Source: Planctobacterium marinum
GTDB lineage: Bacteria > Pseudomonadota > Gammaproteobacteria > Enterobacterales > Alteromonadaceae
Length of the DNA stretch: 64,000 nucleotides
Direction: 5' to 3'
Assembly (NCBI RefSeq): GCF_020687805.1
Contig: NZ_JAJEWQ010000002.1
Span: 499,300 to 563,299, forward strand
Shown: piece by piece, positions 1 through 7,888 of the stretch
Position numbering within the stretch: the first letter of the stretch is position 1
Layout of the letters: each line of letters opens with the position of its first letter
Made by a program: the position numbers and the translations under genes
Notes under the pieces: generated by a model
What the model was told of the DNA's origin: nothing
What the model saw: the letters and a program-made list of their open reading frames with translations, nothing else
The model's database searches: none

Positions 1-872
1 ATTGCGATGTTGGTTTTACGCCCCGGTTGATTGATGTACATCTCATCCAGCGGAATTGCCTCAAACGCGATCCAGTCTTCCGGTTGGGCATAAGTTTCCT
101 GGACAAATTCCGGAACAATTACTTTGTCTTTAACCAGCTGTTCCATGCGCTCATTAATGTCCCCAATGTTGGCGCCGGGCTTCAGTGTTATCAAAGTCAT
201 GTTGTTGCCACCGCCCCAGTTGGTGAACAGCCAGGGCTGAGTTTCCAGGTAGTCCTCTTCAACTATTTTTATCAAGGCTGTGAGACCTTCAATATTAGTG
301 TTGTGGGCAACGTTGGCATACACAGCACCTACTCTGAAGTCTTTAACTATACCCCAGCTTTCAATGGTGATGATTTCACCAATGGCGTCTGTGTTGCCAA
401 AATATTTGATGGCCAATTGTTCAGACAAGGCAATGGCGGCATTGTCGTTAATGGTGCTTTGCAGATCACCTGCTAAGGTATCAAATTGCAAGATATCTAT
501 GGTGTTGGGATCGGCAAAATAGAGAGGTTCTTCGTAGATATCATTGCGGGTTTTGACTATGGGCCACTGTCGATTCATGCGGGTTGCTGATTCAAGCTGA
601 TCCGGAAAATAGTCTAACAGCACCTGCTTTAAAGGGCCGGGTGCGACATCAAAAGTTTGGGCCTCAGCACCTGTAGTAAAATAGGTGGTCTGTACCAGGT
701 AGGTGCGTTCTGCAGCGGGCCAGTGCTCGTCAAAACTGGTTTCATCCTCGATAAAGATAAACAACAACAAACAGCTGGCCAGACCCACTGCCAGGCCCAG
801 TATATTGATGCTGCTGTATAGCCGGTCGGCGATCAGGTTGCGCCAGGCAATTTGCAGATAATTCTTGAACAT
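1..872 (-). CDS. MacB/FtsX-type ABC transporter permease (3' end outside window)
   Basis: The reading frame opens at an ATG at 872 with a GAGGGAG ribosome site just upstream and runs off the left edge, so only about 290 N-terminal residues are seen. It begins MFKNYLQIAWRNL, the usual start of MacB/FtsX permeases, followed by a first membrane helix (about residues 18-38) and a long extracytoplasmic segment typical of the MacB periplasmic core domain. It follows the ATPase gene by 13 bp and is the third gene of the adaptor-ATPase-permease operon. The family couples ATP hydrolysis to export or to mechanical transmission across the envelope; the substrate is unknown. The remaining helices lie outside the window. 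Confidence 0.85.
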   Translation of the reverse strand, partial: MFKNYLQIAWRNLIADRLYSSINILGLAVGLASCLLLFIFIEDETSFDEHWPAAERTYLVQTTYFTTGAEAQTFDVAPGPLKQVLLDYFPDQLESATRMNRQWPIVKTRNDIYEEPLYFADPNTIDILQFDTLAGDLQSTINDNAAIALSEQLAIKYFGNTDAIGEIITIESWGIVKDFRVGAVYANVAHNTNIEGLTALIKIVEEDYLETQPWLFTNWGGGNNMTLITLKPGANIGDINERMEQLVKDKVIVPEFVQETYAQPEDWIAFEAIPLDEMYINQPGRKTNIA

Positions 873-885
873 CTTGATTGCTCCC

Positions 886-1566
886 TCAGGCTGCCTTCAC
901 GCTTTCTGTGACAACCTTGCCATCAAACAGGTTAACGGTTCTGCTGGCATAGTCAGCGTGGGCCGGGCTGTGGGTCACCATCACTATGGTGGTGCCTTCT
1001 TTGTTCAACTGTTGCAACATTTCCATGACTTCCTGACCGTGGGCACTGTCCAGATTCCCGGTGGGTTCATCGGCTAAAATCATCGCCTGATCGCCGACTA
1101 CCGCACGGGCTACCGCCACGCGCTGCTGTTGACCTCCGGATAACTGGCCTGGCATGTGATTCGCTCTGTGACCAATGCCCACTTTGTCCATCACCTGCAA
1201 TACCCGCTGACGCCTTTCCTGAGCCGGAATATCGTGATAAAGCAGGGCCAGCTCAATGTTTTCCTGAACAGAGAGTTCATCAACCAGATTAAAACTCTGA
1301 AAGATAAATCCGATATTGTGCTTGCGAATGGCGCTGAGCTGTCGCTCGCTGAACCCGGAAATTTCCTGATCCAGAAAATGGTATTCACCGCTGCTGGGTG
1401 AGTCGAGCATACCCAAAATATTGAGTAAGGTGGATTTCCCGCAACCAGACGGGCCCATTATCGCCACGAATTCACCCTGTTCGATGTTCAGAGAAACCTG
1501 ATCAAGCGCAGTGGTTTCGATGTCGTTAGATTGATAGACACGAGAGAGGTTATTCAGCCTAATCAT
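886..1566 (-). CDS. ABC transporter ATP-binding protein (MacB/LolD type)
   Basis: This 226-residue nucleotide-binding subunit drives the adjacent FtsX-type permease. Walker A GPSGCGKST lies at 38-46, the signature LSGGQQQR at 142-149, Walker B with ADEPTGNLDS at about 162-174 and the switch histidine near 199. The ADEPTGNLD and ENIELALLY-like sequences are typical of the MacB/LolD/FtsE class. It lies 11 bp after the adaptor gene and 13 bp before the permease gene on the same strand, so the three are almost certainly co-transcribed from the sigma-54 promoter at 2964-2980. Length is normal and no key residue is missing. Confidence 0.93.
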   Translation of the reverse strand: MIRLNNLSRVYQSNDIETTALDQVSLNIEQGEFVAIMGPSGCGKSTLLNILGMLDSPSSGEYHFLDQEISGFSERQLSAIRKHNIGFIFQSFNLVDELSVQENIELALLYHDIPAQERRQRVLQVMDKVGIGHRANHMPGQLSGGQQQRVAVARAVVGDQAMILADEPTGNLDSAHGQEVMEMLQQLNKEGTTIVMVTHSPAHADYASRTVNLFDGKVVTESVKAA

Positions 1567-1577
1567 ACAGTTATCCT

Positions 1578-2915
1578 TTAGTTTTTCAGGGTTAAACGTT
1601 CAATGTCCTGGTATTCGCCATAAGAGGACACAATTACGGTTTCACCGGCACTAAGGCCAGAGAGAATTTCAATGTATTGGTTGTTGCGGCGGCCGCTGCG
1701 TATTGCGCGTTTACTGGCTTCACTGCCATCTTGTGAAACAACAAATACCCAGTTGCCTCCGGTGTTTTGAAAAAATGCGGCGTTGGGTAACATCAGTGCC
1801 GGTTCAGCGTCACCTAGTTGCAGTTTCACCTGTAAGGTTTGCCCACGGCGAATATCGGCAGGTCGGGCATGATCAAATTTCAGGTCCACTTCAAACTGGC
1901 CATTTCGCACCTGAGGGTATATTTTGCTGATTGTCAGTGGGTAGCTTTCATTGTTGCGTATCAGGCTGGCACTCTGTTCCAGGTCCACCCGGCCCAGATA
2001 AAACTCATCAATAAAGGCGCTGAGTTTGAAATCATCCGGCGTGTCGATTTGTCCCAGTCGGCCACCCCGGGTGATGCTTTGACCAATCTCCACGTCAAAC
2101 CCGGATAACTTGCCATCTACCGGGGCTTTTACATTCATATTGTCCAGGTTTTGCCGGGAAATCTCTAAGGCTCTTTCCAGTTGTTCACCGGTAGATTTCA
2201 GAAACTGCAGTTGCTGTTGCTGCATCATCTCATCGGTGTGTTGGCTTTCCAGTGATACTGCCAGTGTTTGCTTGTACCAGTTCAGGGTATCCCGGGTGTC
2301 ATCTACCTGATTCTTGGCGATCAGATTATTTGCCAGTAATTCCTGCTCGTGACTAAGTTGACGGGAAAATATGCGGATCTGGTGATTGATATCCAACAAA
2401 TTGCGTTTGTGCTGCAGCCGGTTTTGTTCTAACTGCAACTCAATAGAGCGCATGTTGTTGAGCTGCTCTGCCACCATGGCTTCATTACTGGTGACACTGA
2501 GCTGCAGCGAGGTGTTCGACAGTCTGGCAATCATATCCCCGGCTTTGAGGAGCGTGCCATCTTCCACAAATAAAGCTTCCACACGCCCACCTTCGATGGC
2601 ATCCAGAAACACCGTTTTAGCCGGTGTTACCCTGGCGCGGAGAGGCAAAAAGTCTTCAAAAATACCCTGTTCCACCCTGGCCAAACTAATTCGCTCAGAT
2701 TGTACTGACAATGCTCTTTGGCCGGTTTTGGAAAATACCAGTACCCCAACAACGCCCATGACAATGGCAATTATCCAGGGCAGCGTTTTGCGCCACATTG
2801 GTGTTTTAGTGTTGAGTTTTTTGTCCATCGCTGCGCCTGAACGGCCCTGAGTGGTGTGCCCAGGTGACGGCATCTTAATGGGTTTTTTCTGTTGGCTTTG
2901 CAGTTCCACGGACAT
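1578..2915 (-). CDS. HlyD/MacA-like periplasmic adaptor of ABC exporter
   Basis: This 445-residue membrane-fusion protein is the first gene of the export operon. A cytoplasmic tail of about 40 residues precedes one membrane helix (about 43-62). Then come a barrel-sandwich half-motif (residues ~95-130), a long helical hairpin rich in Gln/Leu (~140-260), the second lipoyl half (VKAPVDGKLSGFDV) and beta-barrel domains. Such adaptors bridge inner-membrane pumps to an outer-membrane channel; no TolC gene is visible. The start at 2915 has a weak ribosome site. A methionine 30 residues in (near 2828) is an alternative, but the first start sits well downstream of the predicted sigma-54 promoter. Confidence 0.88.
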   Translation of the reverse strand: MSVELQSQQKKPIKMPSPGHTTQGRSGAAMDKKLNTKTPMWRKTLPWIIAIVMGVVGVLVFSKTGQRALSVQSERISLARVEQGIFEDFLPLRARVTPAKTVFLDAIEGGRVEALFVEDGTLLKAGDMIARLSNTSLQLSVTSNEAMVAEQLNNMRSIELQLEQNRLQHKRNLLDINHQIRIFSRQLSHEQELLANNLIAKNQVDDTRDTLNWYKQTLAVSLESQHTDEMMQQQQLQFLKSTGEQLERALEISRQNLDNMNVKAPVDGKLSGFDVEIGQSITRGGRLGQIDTPDDFKLSAFIDEFYLGRVDLEQSASLIRNNESYPLTISKIYPQVRNGQFEVDLKFDHARPADIRRGQTLQVKLQLGDAEPALMLPNAAFFQNTGGNWVFVVSQDGSEASKRAIRSGRRNNQYIEILSGLSAGETVIVSSYGEYQDIERLTLKN

Positions 2916-2963
2916 TGCTGGCTCTATTGCTCTGCTGTTTCAGTATTGATTTGCAGTGACTAA

Positions 2964-2980
2964 ATCAAGACTTGTGCCAA
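2964..2980 (-). promoter_or_regulatory. Predicted sigma-54 (-24/-12) promoter of the ABC export operon
   Basis: Read on the minus strand the site is TTGGCACAAGTCTTGAT. Against the sigma-54 consensus TTGGCACG-N4-TTGCW it differs at two positions, with correct spacing between the GG (2977-2978) and the downstream TTG. Transcription would start near 2954, leaving a leader of about 38 nt before the adaptor start at 2915. The divergently encoded regulator carries the GAFTGA loop needed to activate sigma-54, which supports the call. Confidence 0.75.
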
Positions 2981-3040
2981 TTACTAAGTTATTGAAAAAT
3001 AATGGTTAAATATTTTATTGCAATTAAAATCAGGGTATAG

Positions 3041-3079
3041 GTGTACGAATCCGAACACTTGCTGTACGGTATTGAACAG
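3041..3079. promoter_or_regulatory. Tandem enhancer-like palindromes for the NtrC-family regulator
   Basis: Two 18-bp imperfect palindromes, GTGTACGAATCCGAACAC (3041-3058) and CTGTACGGTATTGAACAG (3062-3079), share TGTACG-N5-GAACA. They are spaced 21 bp start to start, which is two helical turns. They lie about 95-120 bp upstream of the predicted sigma-54 start and 28-66 bp before the regulator's own start codon. This fits an upstream activating sequence for the exporter and a possible autoregulatory site. The binding protein is inferred from position. Confidence 0.7.
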
Positions 3080-3106
3080 TTTCAGTTAACCGTAAGCCTG
3101 TGAAGT

Positions 3107-4489
3107 ATGTCAGTAGATAGCCGTATACTCATCGTCGACGATGATGAGGATATTTTGGTGGCCAGCAAGTTGTTGCTTAAGCGGCATTTTTCCGATGTTG
3201 TGATTTGCAATCGGCCGGAGCAAATACCGGAGTTGATGGATAAGCAGCATTTTGATGTTATTTTGCTGGATATGAATTTTGGCCCGGGGGAGAGTAGTTG
3301 CCAGCAAGGTTTTAGCTGGCTGACACAAATTCTTAAGATCGATCCGCAGGCGGTGGTGATTCTGATCACGGCACACGGAGCCATTAATTTGGCCGTAGAC
3401 GCGATGAAACTCGGCGCCACCGATTTTGTTGCCAAACCCTGGCAAAACGAAAAACTGGTAGCAACGATTTCTTCTGCCTGTCAGTTGCGCCACTCCCGCA
3501 CCGAAGCCAGCCGATTGCAAAAAACCAACAAAGCGTTGTCCGACGCCATCATACAATCCGAAACTCAACCTATGATTGGTAAATCAGCGGCTCTGTCCAG
3601 AGTCAAACAAATCATCAACAAAGCGGCGGCAACAGAGGCCAATATGCTGTTGCTGGGGGAAAACGGCACCGGCAAAGAAATGTTGGCCCGCACCATTCAC
3701 GCCAGCAGCCATCGGGCGGATAAGGTGTTTATGAGCATAGACCTGGGCGCTGTACCCGAAAGCCTGTTTGAAAGTGAACTGTTTGGTCATAAGAAAGGCG
3801 CCTTTACCGGAGCCAAAGAAGACCGGATCGGAAAATTAGAAGCTGCCAATGGAGGGACTTTGTTTTTAGATGAAGTGGGTAATTTACCGCTGCACCTGCA
3901 AACCCGACTACTGACAGTACTGGAGCAACGCCAGGTAGTGCCACTGGGCAGCAATCAGGCGCAGGACATTGATATTCGTTTGCTATCTGCGACTAACCTT
4001 GCCCCTGAAAAACTACATGATGAAAATTGCTTCCGGCAGGATTTACTGTTTCGACTCAACACCGTTGAAGTGGTATTACCGCCACTGCGTGAGCGCAATG
4101 AAGACATTGAAGCTATCGCCTTATACTACCTGGATATGTATGCCCGTAAATACCACAAACTGGCATTACAACTGCAAAGCGATGCATTACAGGCGTTGCG
4201 GGATTATCATTGGCCCGGCAATATCCGTGAGTTGAAGCACGCGTTGGAAAGGGCTGTGATTTTAGCCGAAGGCAGTGGCATTGGTGCCCACGATCTACAA
4301 TTGCAAAAGGCCATTCCTGGCAATCAGGCTGTGGAAATTCAGGCACAAGATCTCAATCTGGACAGAATCGAAAAGCAGACTATTCAACAAGCCCTCAGAA
4401 AGCACAAATACAACATTTCTCATACGGCAAAAGCATTGGGATTAACACGGGCAGCCCTGTACCGGAGGATGGAAAAACATGATCTTTAA
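3107..4489 (+). CDS. NtrC-family sigma-54-dependent response regulator
   Basis: This 460-residue regulator has three domains. The receiver domain (about 1-120) has acidic residues near 11-13, the phospho-acceptor Asp55 and a lysine in the VAKPW motif. A AAA+ sigma-54 interaction domain (~155-390) has Walker A GENGTGKE, the GAFTGA loop and the Walker B sequence GGTLFLDEV. The C-terminal Fis-type helix-turn-helix is at ~425-460. With GAFTGA intact it should activate sigma-54 promoters, most likely the divergent exporter promoter. Its last 11 bp overlap the cognate kinase gene, so the pair is translationally coupled. Confidence 0.93.
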   Translation: MSVDSRILIVDDDEDILVASKLLLKRHFSDVVICNRPEQIPELMDKQHFDVILLDMNFGPGESSCQQGFSWLTQILKIDPQAVVILITAHGAINLAVDAMKLGATDFVAKPWQNEKLVATISSACQLRHSRTEASRLQKTNKALSDAIIQSETQPMIGKSAALSRVKQIINKAAATEANMLLLGENGTGKEMLARTIHASSHRADKVFMSIDLGAVPESLFESELFGHKKGAFTGAKEDRIGKLEAANGGTLFLDEVGNLPLHLQTRLLTVLEQRQVVPLGSNQAQDIDIRLLSATNLAPEKLHDENCFRQDLLFRLNTVEVVLPPLRERNEDIEAIALYYLDMYARKYHKLALQLQSDALQALRDYHWPGNIRELKHALERAVILAEGSGIGAHDLQLQKAIPGNQAVEIQAQDLNLDRIEKQTIQQALRKHKYNISHTAKALGLTRAALYRRMEKHDL

Positions 4490-5822
4490 GCGTTACTCCG
4501 GCCAGCTATTTTTGCGGGTACTGCTGCTGGCTGTCAGCCTGTTTGTATTTGCAAATTTATTCCCGCAAGAAGGCTTCCTGATGACTCAATCTGTGTTGGG
4601 ATTGTTGATTTTGTATCAGTTCTGGGGCGTGCAGCAGCAGGTTCAAAAGACCAATCAGCAAATTGCCCGTTTTTTACAGGCGTTGCGCTATCGGGACTAT
4701 TCAGCCCGCTTTGATTTTACCGGCTACGGCGATGGTTTTGATGAATTAGGTCGCGAAATCTCTCATATCGTGCAACAGGAGCAGCGCCGCCGGGAAGCGC
4801 AGGAAGGTACAAAACAATGGTTAAAATCCGTCATTGAACATGTGCCAGTGCCTTTGCTGAGTATTCACGCTGATGGTCGAATTACCCTTTGGAATAATGC
4901 CGTGAGGCGGCTGTTTAACAGCAGTACAATCACCCGTGTGGATGAACTTAAGAGCTATGGTCATGAGTTTTACAGCGCGATGCAAGGGGCTGAAGGCTCT
5001 GAAAGGCGTTTAGTGCGATTCGTGGCCGATGGCATGGAGCATCAGCTCAGCATTTCAGTGCGTCAGGTGGTACACAGCGGTCAGCATGACCGGGTGATTT
5101 CATTGCAGGACATAGCCTCTGAACTGGATAAAGCGCAATTAGACGCTTGGCAGGATTTAGTGAAGGTGCTGACCCATGAAATCATCAACAGTATTACCCC
5201 GATAACCAGTCTGGCCAGTACCGCCGATGCTATTTTGGCGACCTCTGCAACCCGCCTTTCCGAAGAGGATTTAGGTGACGCCAGAGAAGCGGTCAGCACC
5301 GTGGCAAAGCGCTGTGAGAACCTGCTGGGATTCGTCAACAGTTACCGCAGTATCACCCATTTAGCCGTGCCGGATAAAAAGCCGGTAAAAATCGTGCCGT
5401 TACTGAATCGCATCCATAACCTGTTTCAACAACAGTGGCGTACAGCTGGCATCGTATTTCAGCTCAGCGCAGAACATGAGGCCTTGGAGGTACGCGCCGA
5501 CCCGCAAATGTTGGAGCAGTTGTTTATCAATTTATTTCGCAACGCCGAGCAGGCCAAATCAGCACAACAGGTGGAACTTGCACTTGAAGTGAGGGTTTTT
5601 CTGAATAAACGCAACAAGCTGGTGGCAGTGGTGAAAGACGATGGTATCGGTATTGCACCTGAGATCCGGGAAAAGATATTCGTGCCCTTTTTCACCACTA
5701 AAAAAGAGGGGACAGGCGTTGGACTGGCGTTGGCTCGCCAGATCATGTTGGTCCATGGGGGCAGTATACGGCTGGATGATATCGACGCACCAGGTACTCA
5801 GTTCACCCTGGTATTTCCGTAA
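4479..5822 (+). CDS. Membrane sensor histidine kinase (NtrB/NtrY-like)
   Basis: This 447-residue kinase pairs with the upstream regulator (11-bp gene overlap). Two closely spaced hydrophobic helices at about 9-48 leave almost no periplasmic loop. A PAS-like domain follows (~115-200), then the H-box LTHEIINSITP with His233, an N-box region near 355 (LFINLFRNAEQA), the G1 box DDGIGIAP and the G2 box GTGVGLALA. The lack of a periplasmic sensor suggests detection within the membrane or cytoplasm, as for some envelope-stress kinases. It phosphorylates the regulator that should control the exporter; the stimulus is unknown. Confidence 0.9.
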   Translation: MIFKRYSGQLFLRVLLLAVSLFVFANLFPQEGFLMTQSVLGLLILYQFWGVQQQVQKTNQQIARFLQALRYRDYSARFDFTGYGDGFDELGREISHIVQQEQRRREAQEGTKQWLKSVIEHVPVPLLSIHADGRITLWNNAVRRLFNSSTITRVDELKSYGHEFYSAMQGAEGSERRLVRFVADGMEHQLSISVRQVVHSGQHDRVISLQDIASELDKAQLDAWQDLVKVLTHEIINSITPITSLASTADAILATSATRLSEEDLGDAREAVSTVAKRCENLLGFVNSYRSITHLAVPDKKPVKIVPLLNRIHNLFQQQWRTAGIVFQLSAEHEALEVRADPQMLEQLFINLFRNAEQAKSAQQVELALEVRVFLNKRNKLVAVVKDDGIGIAPEIREKIFVPFFTTKKEGTGVGLALARQIMLVHGGSIRLDDIDAPGTQFTLVFP

Positions 5823-5868
5823 AGTGTGTTCAGCAAAGACAAACATAAAGCACGGCAAATTGCCTTAA

Positions 5869-6804
5869 TTAAGTTAATTCAGGCATCTTGTCGGCTGTCC
5901 AGTTGTCCCAGTATGGTATATCACGTCCCAGGTTTTCTACCAGAAACTCAATAAAAACCCGGACTTTTTTGGGCATGTATTGCCTTTCTGGAAATACGGC
6001 ATACAGTGTTTTGTGAGGCACTTTATAGTCAGTTAAAACAGGGATGAGGTTTCCCTTGCTAATTTCCTGTCCCACGACGAAAGTAGGTAACCGGCCAATT
6101 CCGATCCCGTGAAGTAACGATTCGAGTAACGCTTCACTGTTGTTCACTTCATAGGTTCCGGAAATTCTCACTGTTTCTTCTTTGTTATCCTTCAAAAATG
6201 TCCATTCATTGACCCTGGCCTGGTAGGTGTACAGGATACAGTTGTGCGAAGTTAACTGTTGCGGTGTCTCTGGTATCCCATGCTGCATCAAATATTCTTT
6301 TGATGCACAAACAACGCTATGCAGCGGGGTTAGTTTTCTGGCAATCAGAGATGAGTCAAATAATTCACCACCTCTTAGCGCAATATCAAAACCCTCCTCA
6401 ATAATGTCGCTTTGTCGGTCACTCATATCCAGATGAATACTTATCTGCGGATATTTCTTCAGGAACAGGGGGATCAAAGGGGCAACATGCAACCGGCCAA
6501 ATGACATTGGTGAACTCATTTTTAATGTCCCTCTTGGGTTTCGTTGTAACTCTGTTGCTGCGTGTTCTGCGTCTTGCGCGGAACGCAAAGCTAATATTGC
6601 ATGCTCAAAATAACGCTCTCCCGCCTCTGTTAAACTTAGCTGTCTCGTAGATCTGTGCAATAGCTTGACGCCTAATTGAGCTTCGAGTCCTGAAATACGT
6701 TTACTCACCGCTGACTTGGTGATGTTGAGTTTTTCAGCGGCACTTGAAAAGCTGCCATATTCAACGACGCTGACAAAGACAGGTATAGACGAAATATCTT
6801 GCAT
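5869..6804 (-). CDS. LysR-family transcriptional regulator
   Basis: This 311-residue protein has the LysR winged helix-turn-helix at about 1-60 (SFSSAAEKLNITKSAVSKRI) and a substrate-binding domain from ~90 to 300. It resembles the large group that includes AaeR and CrgA-like regulators. It is divergent from the VOC/SnoaL gene. The shared 115-bp gap contains a perfect 9-bp inverted repeat at 6813-6837, only 9 bp from this start codon, which fits autoregulation. By the usual logic of the family it would control the divergent gene in response to a small ligand, which cannot be read from the sequence. Confidence 0.93.
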   Translation of the reverse strand: MQDISSIPVFVSVVEYGSFSSAAEKLNITKSAVSKRISGLEAQLGVKLLHRSTRQLSLTEAGERYFEHAILALRSAQDAEHAATELQRNPRGTLKMSSPMSFGRLHVAPLIPLFLKKYPQISIHLDMSDRQSDIIEEGFDIALRGGELFDSSLIARKLTPLHSVVCASKEYLMQHGIPETPQQLTSHNCILYTYQARVNEWTFLKDNKEETVRISGTYEVNNSEALLESLLHGIGIGRLPTFVVGQEISKGNLIPVLTDYKVPHKTLYAVFPERQYMPKKVRVFIEFLVENLGRDIPYWDNWTADKMPELT

Positions 6805-6812
6805 ACAGGTTT

Positions 6813-6837
6813 AATTGTTGAGTTGTGTTCAACAATT
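6813..6837. promoter_or_regulatory. Palindromic operator between LysR gene and VOC/SnoaL gene
   Basis: AATTGTTGA at 6813-6821 and its exact complement TCAACAATT at 6829-6837 are separated by 7 bp. LysR-type sites are interrupted dyads with a T-N11-A core, and this dyad lies in the divergent promoter region immediately before the LysR start. Binding by the adjacent LysR protein is inferred. Confidence 0.65.
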
Positions 6838-6919
6838 ATGTTCCAAACGACAGGATTATCAAACAAAAAGAAACCAAATAGACTTAAGGCCAACTTTATT
6901 CAACTTAGGAATAGGAAAA

Positions 6920-7729
6920 ATGGTCCGTCTTGAACACGTAAACCTGGTGGTTAAAAACATCGACAAATCCCTGGAATTTATATTAACGGCGTTCCCCGAC
7001 TGGCAGGTGCGTGGCACGGGTGAAACACAGAGGTATGGTAAAAAGCAGAAATGGCTGCATTTGGGGACCGGGGAATACTACCTATCCCTGAATGAAGGGG
7101 AAGGTAGTCCCAACCCAAAAGAGCACTCCGACGGTTTGGCACATATTGGATTTGAAGTGGATGACATGGAGTCGATAGCAAAGCGCTTAAAAGACAAAGG
7201 TTATGAGGTAACGACTATTGGTGCGGATCATCCCTTTAGAAAAACGAGCTATTTTGCCGATCCAGCAGGAATTGAATATGAATTCATCGAATACCTAAGT
7301 CATAAACCTGCCGAAAAAAACATGTATGGAGGTGAAACAACCAGTATCACTCGTCTGAAAACAAACCCGGCATACAACATGGCTGGCCGGGACTTAGTGC
7401 AGGATCTATACAAACGGGCTGTTGATGGTAAAAACGTTGCACACCTCAGTACATTACTGTCTGAAAATGTCAGGTTTCGATTGGGTAATTTTCCTCCGGT
7501 AATTGGGAAACACGAAGTTTTGGAATCAAATCGTTCATTTTTTTCCAGTATCAAAAGTATGGCCCATACAATAGACAATGTATGGACAGATGACGACCAG
7601 GTCATATGCAATGGCATTGTCGATTATGTCAGGTTGAACGGAACTGACCATTCGGCCTTTTTTTCTACTGTTCTGACTATCGAAGACGGAAAGATCACAG
7701 ACTACCTCGTCTACGCTGATTTATCCTAA
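6920..7729 (+). CDS. Glyoxalase/VOC domain fused to a SnoaL-like (NTF2 fold) domain
   Basis: The start at 6920 has a good AGGAA ribosome site 5-6 bp upstream; an in-frame upstream codon (6815) lies inside the regulatory palindrome and is unlikely. The 269-residue protein has an N-terminal VOC domain (~1-130; VRLEHVNLVVKNIDKSLEF, later HIGFEVDDME and FADPAGIEYEFIEY) that usually binds a divalent metal. A C-terminal SnoaL/NTF2-like domain (~145-269; RDLVQDLYKRAVDGKN, TIEDGKITDYLVYADLS) follows. VOC proteins act on lactoylglutathione, catechols or antibiotics, and SnoaL-like folds on polyketides or epoxides. The substrate is unknown. Control by the divergent LysR protein is likely. Confidence 0.85.
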   Translation: MVRLEHVNLVVKNIDKSLEFILTAFPDWQVRGTGETQRYGKKQKWLHLGTGEYYLSLNEGEGSPNPKEHSDGLAHIGFEVDDMESIAKRLKDKGYEVTTIGADHPFRKTSYFADPAGIEYEFIEYLSHKPAEKNMYGGETTSITRLKTNPAYNMAGRDLVQDLYKRAVDGKNVAHLSTLLSENVRFRLGNFPPVIGKHEVLESNRSFFSSIKSMAHTIDNVWTDDDQVICNGIVDYVRLNGTDHSAFFSTVLTIEDGKITDYLVYADLS

Positions 7730-7888
7730 TTATAGCTACACAAGTAGCTCAGTCTGAATCGGGGGTAATTGCGCTGTGAAAAGTGCAGTTTTTTTGAGTT
7801 AGCACAAACCTGGCATAAGTGAAGTGGCTTCTATATGATGCTGTTGGTAATCAACCCCCTTCAGGTTAACGACAAGAGGTACAGTCAA

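Noticed and set aside
27-476. Open frame of 149 codons on the plus strand at the left edge
   Set aside because: It lies antisense to the MacB/FtsX-type permease gene, whose translation is convincing, and has no family resemblance.
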